From assembly GCA_958295715.1 (NCBI GenBank), contig OY282371.1:124001-188000 (forward strand): a stretch of DNA of 64,000 nt, in the 5' to 3' direction. Numbering within the stretch: the stretch's first letter is position 1; every line of letters begins with the position of its first letter. The notes beneath the pieces were generated by a model. That model was not told where the DNA came from, made no database searches, and worked only from the letters and a program-made list of their open reading frames with translations. The position numbers and the translations under genes are program-made. Origin of the DNA: an uncultured Dehalococcoidia bacterium (lineage in GTDB: Bacteria > Chloroflexota > Dehalococcoidia > Lucifugimonadales > GCA-2712585). This document shows, in pieces, positions 57,673-64,000 of the stretch.

Positions 57673-59373
57673 ATGCCGCAGTCCCCCCACGGCGTTAACT
57701 ACTCCTCCCACCGCCCCGTGGTCATGGGGCGCCGGGGCATGGTCTGCTCCGGCAACTCCCTGGCCTCCCAGGCCGGGGTGTCGATACTGCAACGGGGCGG
57801 CAACGCCGTCGACGCCTCCGTGGCCGTGGCCGCCGCGCTGAACGTGGTGGAGCCGCTGATGTCGGGGATAGGCGGCGACGGCTTCATCATGGTCTACAGC
57901 AAAAAGGACGACCGGTTGAAGGTGGTCAACGGCACAGGGGCCGCCCCCCACGCCGCCTCCCGCGAACGGTATCTGCCTTCAGGCATCCCCCTCAAGGGGA
58001 TACTATCCGTATCGACGCCGGGGCTGCTGATGGCCTGGACCGAGGCCCACTCCCGCTACGGCGTCCTGAAGCTGGAGGAGGTCCTGGAGCCGGCCATCCA
58101 GTTGGCTGACGAGGGATTTCCCGTCAGCCACACCGTCGCCGCCTCCATCGCCGACGACAGCCTCCTCTGCGAGTTTCCCACCTCCAAGGCCATCTTCACC
58201 CGCGACGGCCGCCCCCTGAGACCGGGGGAGATACTGCGTCAGCGAGACCTGGCCGAGACCTTTCGCGCGGTGGCGAGGGAGGGAGCGGCGGTCTTCTATG
58301 AGGGGCAGATAGCCCGCTCCGTGGTGCGGTTCGTTGAGGAGCAGGGCGGGCTGCTGTCCATGAAGGACCTGGCCGGCTTCCGCGTGCGATGGCAGGAGCC
58401 GATATCCACCACCTACCGGGGCTACACCGTATATGAGGCCCCGCCCAACTCCAGCGGCCACGTCCTCCTCCAGGAGTTGAACCTGGTGGAGGGGTTCGAC
58501 CTGAAGTCCCTGGGCTGCAACACCGCCGAGAGCGTGCATCTGATGGTAGAGGCGAAGAAGCTGGCCTTCGCCGACCGGGAGGCGTATCTGGCGGACCCTG
58601 AGTTCGTGGACGTGCCCATTCCGGGCCTGCTATCTAAGGAGTACGCCCGCGAGCGGGCAGCCGCCATCGACCCGGAGCGCGCCGCGGCGTTGGTCTTGGC
58701 CGGCGACCCCTGGCGGCGCCAGCCTGAGGGCAGCCGCGCCCCCCAGCCCGTGAAGCGGGTGGGTTCCCCCCAGGAGGACACCACCTGTTTCGTCGTGGTG
58801 GACCGGTGGGGCAACGCCGTGTCCCAGCTTCAGAGCCTCCAGAGCGCCTTTGGTTCCAGCATCGTCGCGGGGGACACGGGGATCCTGCTCAACAACCGGA
58901 TGAGCTACTGGCACCTGGAGGAGGACCACGTGGACTGCCTACAGCCGGGCAAACGGGTGCGTCACACCATGAACCCGGTCATGGTCTTCGACGAGGGCGG
59001 CGGCTCCCGTGAGCTTAAGCTGGCCTTGGGCACGCCCGGGGCCGACACCCAGGTGCAGACCAACCTTCAGGTCATATCCCACGTGCTGGACTTCGGGATG
59101 ACGGTGGCCGAGGCGGTGGAAGCGCCCCGGTGGAGGCACACGCAGGATTCCACCGAGTCAACCTATCCCCACACCTGCGAGGATGAGCTTCATATGGAGG
59201 GCCGGTTCCCCGAGGAGACGCGGCGGGGGCTGGAGGACAAGGGCCACCGGCTGAACGTCTTAGACGACTGGGGGGCCATGGGCAGCGAGATGATGATACA
59301 GGTCGACCCCGTGGAGGGGGCCTTTCACGGCGGGGCGGACCCCCGGCGGGACGGCTACGCGGCGTCGTGGTGA
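57673..59373 (+). CDS. ggt: Gamma-glutamyltranspeptidase
   Basis: A 566-residue Ntn-hydrolase precursor that self-cleaves before the catalytic threonine in EDTTCFVVVDRWGNAVS (about residue 372). The large-subunit signature NAVDASVAVAAALNVVEPLMSGIGGDGF and the GILLNNRM loop of the small subunit are present. It acts on glutathione and gamma-glutamyl compounds. No signal peptide is seen, so it may be cytoplasmic or GGT-like (for example an acylase). ATG with AAGGAGG 6 nt upstream. Confidence 0.93.
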   Translation: MPQSPHGVNYSSHRPVVMGRRGMVCSGNSLASQAGVSILQRGGNAVDASVAVAAALNVVEPLMSGIGGDGFIMVYSKKDDRLKVVNGTGAAPHAASRERYLPSGIPLKGILSVSTPGLLMAWTEAHSRYGVLKLEEVLEPAIQLADEGFPVSHTVAASIADDSLLCEFPTSKAIFTRDGRPLRPGEILRQRDLAETFRAVAREGAAVFYEGQIARSVVRFVEEQGGLLSMKDLAGFRVRWQEPISTTYRGYTVYEAPPNSSGHVLLQELNLVEGFDLKSLGCNTAESVHLMVEAKKLAFADREAYLADPEFVDVPIPGLLSKEYARERAAAIDPERAAALVLAGDPWRRQPEGSRAPQPVKRVGSPQEDTTCFVVVDRWGNAVSQLQSLQSAFGSSIVAGDTGILLNNRMSYWHLEEDHVDCLQPGKRVRHTMNPVMVFDEGGGSRELKLALGTPGADTQVQTNLQVISHVLDFGMTVAEAVEAPRWRHTQDSTESTYPHTCEDELHMEGRFPEETRRGLEDKGHRLNVLDDWGAMGSEMMIQVDPVEGAFHGGADPRRDGYAASW

Positions 59374-59406
59374 GACGCCGGGGCTAGTCCTCAACGCCCT
59401 GTGGCG

Positions 59407-60555
59407 CTAGACGGTGGCCTCCAGCAGCCGGGGGCCGTATAGCCGCACGGAGTTGTCCCACAATATCTTGCGCTTAGACTCCTCGGAAATGGGCTGGTTC
59501 ATCATGTTGGGCACAGGCTCCCAGGGGTCGGGGGCGTCGGCGTGGGGGTAGTCGGTGTTGAAGACTATGTTGTCGTCGCCAACGTGCTCTATGGCGAACT
59601 TGATGCCCGGCTCGTCGGCGTCGCAGGCAATGAAGCACTGGCGGTCGAAATACTCGTAGGGCGTGGCTCCCAGGGGGTCGGCGTCAAAGGTCACCGCCTG
59701 CCTCCCGTCGGAGCAGTTCTGGAGGCGGCTCAGCCAGAAGGGGAGCCAGCCGCAGTTGGCCTCCAGGATGGAGAGCTTCAGCGTGGGGAACCGGTCCAGG
59801 ATGCCGGTGAGCATGAAGTGGGCGACGCCAATCATGTTCTCCATGGGGAAGTTGATGGCGTGGTGAATGGCCTCGAAGGGGCCTCCCATGCCGCCGTACC
59901 GGTCATAGGTGGCGGGGTCGCCGGTTCTGGTCTCGTTGCCGTGCAGGGATATGGGCGCGTCCAACTCCACGGCGGCCTGCCACACCGGGTCGAACTCCGG
60001 CTGGTGCCACCAGTGGCCCGGGGCCGGTGTTGAGATTATGAAGGAAACGGCCCCAAGCTGCCCAACGGAGCGTCGCGCTTCAACGGCCATCTCCGCGGCG
60101 TCTCCACCCGGGACCACGGAGACGAACTTCACCCGGTCGGGGGCCTCGCCGCAGTAGTCCCGCGCCCAGTTGTTGTAGGCCCGCGTCACGGCGGCGCCGA
60201 GCTTGGGGTCCTTGCGAGACATCTGAGCGCCTACGTGTCCCGCCGTGGGGAGGCACACCTGAATGTCCCAGCCGTACCTGTCCATGTCGTTGACGCGGCT
60301 CTCGCAGCTCCACCAGGCGCGGTAGGCGTCGCCGTACTTGGCCTCCTGGTTGGCGTACCGCTTGGTGGTGGCGGCGGATATCTTGGACTTCAGGAAGAAG
60401 ACGCCGTCCACCTCGAAGTCCATGCGGGAGCGGCCGAAAATCTCCCGCACCCGCGGGCGGCGGGCGTGGTGCTCCGGCTCCACGTACCTGTCCCAAATGT
60501 CGCGGGGTTCGTAGAAGTGGCCGTCGGCGTCAATGACCTTGAAGCCCTGGTGCAT
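59407..60555 (-). CDS. Amidohydrolase-2 family protein (ACMSD-like)
   Basis: A 382-residue metal-dependent hydrolase or decarboxylase. It opens with KVIDADGHFYEPRDIWDRY, has PISLHGNET, EANCGWLPFWLSR and NIVFNTDYPHADAPDPWEP near the end, as in the ACMSD-like amidohydrolase-2 family. It may decarboxylate or hydrolyse an aromatic-derived acid. ATG at 60555 has AAGGAGG 5 nt upstream. Confidence 0.9.
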   Translation of the reverse strand: MHQGFKVIDADGHFYEPRDIWDRYVEPEHHARRPRVREIFGRSRMDFEVDGVFFLKSKISAATTKRYANQEAKYGDAYRAWWSCESRVNDMDRYGWDIQVCLPTAGHVGAQMSRKDPKLGAAVTRAYNNWARDYCGEAPDRVKFVSVVPGGDAAEMAVEARRSVGQLGAVSFIISTPAPGHWWHQPEFDPVWQAAVELDAPISLHGNETRTGDPATYDRYGGMGGPFEAIHHAINFPMENMIGVAHFMLTGILDRFPTLKLSILEANCGWLPFWLSRLQNCSDGRQAVTFDADPLGATPYEYFDRQCFIACDADEPGIKFAIEHVGDDNIVFNTDYPHADAPDPWEPVPNMMNQPISEESKRKILWDNSVRLYGPRLLEATV

Positions 60556-60704
60556 GGCTGCCTCCTTGGGTGGGGGGATGTGACTGCGTGGGGTATTTGT
60601 ACCAAGGCTCCCGTTGGCAGTCAAGAGGGGGGGGGCACGCCCCGGCTGGCGTTCCCCCGCCCCCGCGTCGCTCGCCGCTCGTCGTTCCCCGCCACTCGCA
60701 GTCA

Positions 60705-60935
60705 TTCCCGCCCCCACTCCGTCACTCCCGCACCCCCCACTCCGTCATTCCCGCGCAGGCGGGAATCCATCTTCCTTACCACCGCTGCGACAATGCAACG
60801 GCGCCGGTAAGAACCGCTCCCGTTACGGCCACACCCGCGTTAGGGTCTCCCCTACGGGTGACGCTAGGGCTTGGAGCGTTGGTTCTGCTGTGTAAGGTTC
60901 CTGGATTCCCGTTTTCACGGGAATGACGGATAAGA
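60705..60935. repeat. NIME-like repeat unit, 60.7-60.9 kb
   Basis: Palindromes near 60747 and 60905 bracket an inverted copy of the unit seen at 30.4, 34.8 and 44.2 kb (TTACCGGCGCCG reversed, CTACGGGTGACGC, CTGTGTAAGGTTCC). The rest of the gap 60556-61149 holds no recognised feature. Confidence 0.9.
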
Positions 60936-61149
60936 GGGCGAGGGCGGGAACGGATAGCGGGGCGGGAAGCCGGTAACCCTCCATACCAAAGCCAACGACC
61001 CAATCCCCCGGGCGCGCCGCGGAGGGCTGCGCCGGCAAGGCTCAACCGCGGTTGCTGGAGAAACGGGAGCGGCTGGGGTAAAATCAGGGTTGGGCGGCCC
61101 TCTTGCCGCCGCGGGATGAATTCCGTATCATCCACGGGTTGAACGCCTA

Positions 61150-61890
61150 ATGAAAATCATAACGTCTATGGATAACGCGCCCCGCAGCGCCCTGCTGGTC
61201 ACCCCTCATCAGGATGACGCCGAGGGTGGCTGCGCCGGCGTGGTGTCGAGGTGGGCGAGGAGGGGAACGGAGGTGGTCTATCTCCTCTGCACCAACGGCG
61301 ACAAGGGCTCCACCGACCCGGACATGACGTCGCCGGCCCTGGCCGCCATACGGGAGAGGGAGCAGTTGGAGGCCGCCAAGGTCTTGGGCGTGAAGGACGT
61401 GGTGTTTCTCCGCCACCCGGACGGGGGGTTGGAGGACAGCCTGGAGCTCCGGGCGCAGGTGGCCCGGGAGATACGGCGTCACCGGCCCGAGGTGGTCATG
61501 TGCATAGACCCCTTCCGATCCGTCAGTCACACCCACCGTGACCACCGCGTCAGCGGCATGGTGGCCTTGGACGCGGTCTTCACCTACGCTTGGAGCAGCC
61601 TCCACTTCCCGGAGCAGATATCGAAGGAAGGGCTAAGTCCCCACGGGGTGAGTGAGATCTACCTCTGGGGCAGCGAGGCCCCGGACGTTTACGTGGACAT
61701 CACCGAGGGCGTGGAGGCGAAGGCCCTGTCCCTAAGCAAGCACGTAAGCCAGATGCGGGAGCCTGAGAGGATTCCGGAGCGCGTCCGCTCCCGGGCCAAG
61801 GCCGTTGGCGAGCGGGCGGGGCTTCCCTACGCCGAGGCCTTCCGCCGCATTCGCAGAGACCCCGCCCTTACCCACTGGTCCGAGGTTTGA
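61150..61890 (+). CDS. PIG-L/LmbE family deacetylase
   Basis: A 246-residue PIG-L deacetylase. Zinc motif PHQDDAEGG (PHxDDxE) lies near residue 19, and the second site SHTHRDHRVSG near 128. Members remove acetyl groups from N-acetylglucosamine conjugates, including mycothiol- and bacillithiol-type precursors. ATG at 61150 has no strong ribosome site; the internal ATG at 61168 is an alternative. It lies upstream of selA on the same strand. Confidence 0.92.
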   Translation: MKIITSMDNAPRSALLVTPHQDDAEGGCAGVVSRWARRGTEVVYLLCTNGDKGSTDPDMTSPALAAIREREQLEAAKVLGVKDVVFLRHPDGGLEDSLELRAQVAREIRRHRPEVVMCIDPFRSVSHTHRDHRVSGMVALDAVFTYAWSSLHFPEQISKEGLSPHGVSEIYLWGSEAPDVYVDITEGVEAKALSLSKHVSQMREPERIPERVRSRAKAVGERAGLPYAEAFRRIRRDPALTHWSEV

Positions 61891-61962
61891 GGGCGTCGGG
61901 AGGGGGACGCGAAGGGGGAACGCCGGCCCCACGCCGTGCTAGAATATGGGGCGGAGGTGGAT

Positions 61963-63324
61963 ATGTCCCTTCGTGATCTCCCCAGCGTTGAGAGGGCGCT
62001 TTCGACGACGCCGGCCCAGGCCCTGCGCGAGCGGTACGGCCACGACTGGGTTGTGGGGATGGTGCGGGACTGTGTGGAGGAAGCGCGCCTCAGCGTTCGC
62101 AACGGCGCCGCCGCGCCATCCGTCGACGAAATAGCCGCCCTCTTGGAGGAGAAGGCCCGGCGGCTGGTCGAAAGCCACCCGCGCCGGGTGATAAACGCCA
62201 CCGGGGTTATCATTCACACCAACCTGGGCCGCGCGCCGCTGAGCCGGGAGGCCACGGAGGCCATGACCGGGGTGGCTCAGGGCTACAGCAGCCTGGAGCT
62301 CGACCTGGATTCGGGGCGCAGGGGGAGCCGCCAAGACCGGCTTCAGGCCATCCTGCGCCGGCTCACGGGCGCGGAGGCGGCCCTGGCGGTGAACAACAAC
62401 GCCGCCGCGCTGCTGCTGGGCCTGTCGGCCATCGCCGCCGGGCGGGAGGTCATCGTGTCGCGGGGGGAGGCGGTGGAGATAGGCGGCGGGTTCCGCATTC
62501 CCGACGTCCTCGCTCAAAGCGGGGCCACGCTGGTGGAGGTGGGAACCACCAACCGCACCTACGCGTCGGACTATGAGGCGGCCATATCGGAGAACACGGC
62601 GGCCCTGCTGAAGGTCCATTCCAGCAACTTCAGGGTGACGGGGTTCACCCACTCGCCCGGTACCGGGGAGCTGGTGGAGTTGGGCAGGCGGCGCGGCGTT
62701 CCTATCCTGCACGACGTCGGTAGCGGCTGCCTGCTAGACACCCGGCTCTACGGCCTGTCATCCGAGCCGCGTCCCCAGGACAGCGTGAGGGCCGGCGCGG
62801 GGCTGGTCTTCTTCTCCACCGACAAGCTCTTGGGCGGGCCTCAGGGAGGGGTTATTGTGGGAAGCGAGGCCCTGGTGGGGCGGCTGTCACGGCATCCCCT
62901 GGCCAGGGCCGTGCGGATAGACAAGATGAGCCTGGCCGCTCTGACGGCTACGCTATTGCACTATGTAAAGAGAGAGGCGCCTCGGATGATTCCCATATGG
63001 CGCATGATTTCGGCGTCTCCCCATGAGATTGGAGAGAGGGCGGCCCGGTGGCGGGAGGCGATAGGGGGGGATGCGGAGGTGTCGCCGGTGAAGTCGACCG
63101 TTGGCGGGGGCAGCCTGCCCGGAGAGACCCTCGACTCGTGGGCGGTGGTCATCCCCGGCGCCGGGATTTCGCAGGGAGCGCGGGGCATCGCCCGGCGTCT
63201 ACGGGAGCAGGACCCGCCGGTGATTGCCCGCATTGAGGATGAACGGGTTGTTCTAGACCCCCGCACCGTCCTGCCTGAAGAGGAGGACGCGGTGGTAAAG
63301 TCGGTAAGGGAGGCGGTATTGTAG
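61963..63324 (+). CDS. selA: SelA, L-seryl-tRNA(Sec) selenium transferase
   Basis: A 453-residue PLP enzyme that converts seryl-tRNA(Sec) to selenocysteinyl-tRNA. It shows INATGVIIHTNLGRAPLS, NNNAAALLLGLSA, SRGEAVEIGGGFRIPDV and the PLP lysine in FFSTDKLLGGPQGG. ATG at 61963 has GGAGGTG 7 nt upstream. selB, selC and selD are not in this window. Its presence indicates that the organism makes selenoproteins. Confidence 0.96.
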   Translation: MSLRDLPSVERALSTTPAQALRERYGHDWVVGMVRDCVEEARLSVRNGAAAPSVDEIAALLEEKARRLVESHPRRVINATGVIIHTNLGRAPLSREATEAMTGVAQGYSSLELDLDSGRRGSRQDRLQAILRRLTGAEAALAVNNNAAALLLGLSAIAAGREVIVSRGEAVEIGGGFRIPDVLAQSGATLVEVGTTNRTYASDYEAAISENTAALLKVHSSNFRVTGFTHSPGTGELVELGRRRGVPILHDVGSGCLLDTRLYGLSSEPRPQDSVRAGAGLVFFSTDKLLGGPQGGVIVGSEALVGRLSRHPLARAVRIDKMSLAALTATLLHYVKREAPRMIPIWRMISASPHEIGERAARWREAIGGDAEVSPVKSTVGGGSLPGETLDSWAVVIPGAGISQGARGIARRLREQDPPVIARIEDERVVLDPRTVLPEEEDAVVKSVREAVL

Positions 63325-63327
63325 AGC

Positions 63328-64000
63328 ATGGCCAACTTTCTGCTGGTTCACGGCGAGTGGCACGACGCCACAATGTGGGACGGGGTGATACGGCATCTGG
63401 AGTCCGCCCGGGAAGGGCTAGACGTGGGGCGGGTGATAGCCGTAGACCTGCCGGGACACGGGGCGCGGCGCTCCTTTGACATCGGCCGCATCACCTTGGA
63501 CTACTACGTGGAGGCGGTGGTGACGCCGCCCCAGGTCGACCACCTGTCGGGGATTACCGTGGCGGCCCATTCCTTCGCCGCGGCCTTCATGCCCCAGGTC
63601 GCCGAACGGCTGGGCGACGCCCTGGAGCGGGTGGTGTTCATAGGAGGACTGATTCCTCCCGAAGGCTCTACGCCCTTTGAGGCCCTGCCCCTCCTGACTA
63701 GGAAGGCGACGGGGACCTTTAGGCCCACGGAGAAGGGCATCCGGCCCTCCGACGGGGTCTTGAAGAAGTCCCTCTATAACGACGTGGGCGGCGTGGAGGC
63801 GGAGAAGCGGGTGTCCCGCCTGGTGGCGGAGCCGTACCTGCCGTGGGTGACTCCGGCGCCGGCCCCCCAGTTCCCCGCCGGGGTCTCGCTGACCTACGTG
63901 GTCTTGGGGAAGGACCGGTTCTTGTCCCCGCAGAAGCAGCGCGCCTTCGCCGCGGCCCTGCCGGGCGCCGAGGTGGTGGAGGTGGACGCGGGGCGCCTGG
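63328..64000 (+). CDS. Alpha/beta hydrolase, truncated by the window end
   Basis: The frame opens with ATG at 63328, 3 bp after the selA stop, and stays open to the last base (224 codons). It begins ANFLLVHGEWHDATMWD with the oxyanion HG motif, contains VDLPGHGAR, and has the nucleophile elbow in VAAHSFAAAF, like plant-type methyl esterases and related bacterial hydrolases. The acidic-site region follows (LTYVVLGKDRFLSPQKQ). The catalytic histidine would lie beyond the window. Confidence 0.88.
   Translation, partial: MANFLLVHGEWHDATMWDGVIRHLESAREGLDVGRVIAVDLPGHGARRSFDIGRITLDYYVEAVVTPPQVDHLSGITVAAHSFAAAFMPQVAERLGDALERVVFIGGLIPPEGSTPFEALPLLTRKATGTFRPTEKGIRPSDGVLKKSLYNDVGGVEAEKRVSRLVAEPYLPWVTPAPAPQFPAGVSLTYVVLGKDRFLSPQKQRAFAAALPGAEVVEVDAGRL

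Overview
The window is high-GC bacterial chromosome. Its coding style points to a Chloroflexota (Dehalococcoidia/SAR202-like) or similar environmental lineage: DUF1800/DUF1501/NHL cassettes, an F420-type LLM oxidoreductase, many amidohydrolases, and intergenic spaces filled with ATTCCC-N8-GGGAAT palindromes. This assignment is inference, since there is no rRNA or marker tree to test it. No rRNA or tRNA was recognised.

Region 1 (1-12.3 kb) is a complete type I-E CRISPR-Cas locus on the minus strand: cas3, cas8e, cse2, cas7e, cas5e, cas6e, cas1, cas2, then a long homogeneous array (34 full repeats plus a partial one cut by the window edge). A second, degenerate 12-repeat array in the opposite orientation lies between cas3 and cas8e, together with a ribbon-helix-helix gene. 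A free-standing DEDDh exonuclease diverges from cas3.

Region 2 (13-28.6 kb) mixes housekeeping-like and probable defence genes. It holds a large membrane protein, a PIN/AAA-ATPase pair, a DUF1800-DUF1501-NHL cassette, a DUF1828-type two-gene module and a phosphotriesterase-family hydrolase. It ends with a four-gene operon (PAPS-reductase-like, SF2 helicase, MORC/Hsp90-like GHKL ATPase, PLD nuclease). That operon is bounded on both sides by a 69-bp copy of the same promoter/leader sequence, which marks it as an inserted island, and it is the best candidate for an undescribed system.

Region 3 (28.7-43.6 kb) has a FAD oxidoreductase, an M28 and an M20 peptidase, the ccmABC genes with a ccmD-like gene, a restriction-modification module (C5 methyltransferase, putative endonuclease, Vsr) with a palindromic operator, a NYN-domain protein, a HAD hydrolase and an S9 peptidase.

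Region 4 (43.6-64 kb) is catabolic: an MFS transporter, a lipoprotein esterase, a second DUF1800-NHL pair, a dihydropyrimidinase-like enzyme, an MmgE/PrpD protein, an LLM oxidoreductase, gamma-glutamyltranspeptidase, an amidohydrolase, a PIG-L deacetylase, selA and a hydrolase cut by the window end. Gaps between genes carry mosaic repeat arrays resembling neisserial NIMEs (repeat units bounded by dRS3-type palindromes). One palindrome is split by an IS30-family element whose transposase takes its stop codon from the target repeat. A separate repeat of about 180 bp occurs twice in inverted orientation (44.5 and 51.6 kb).
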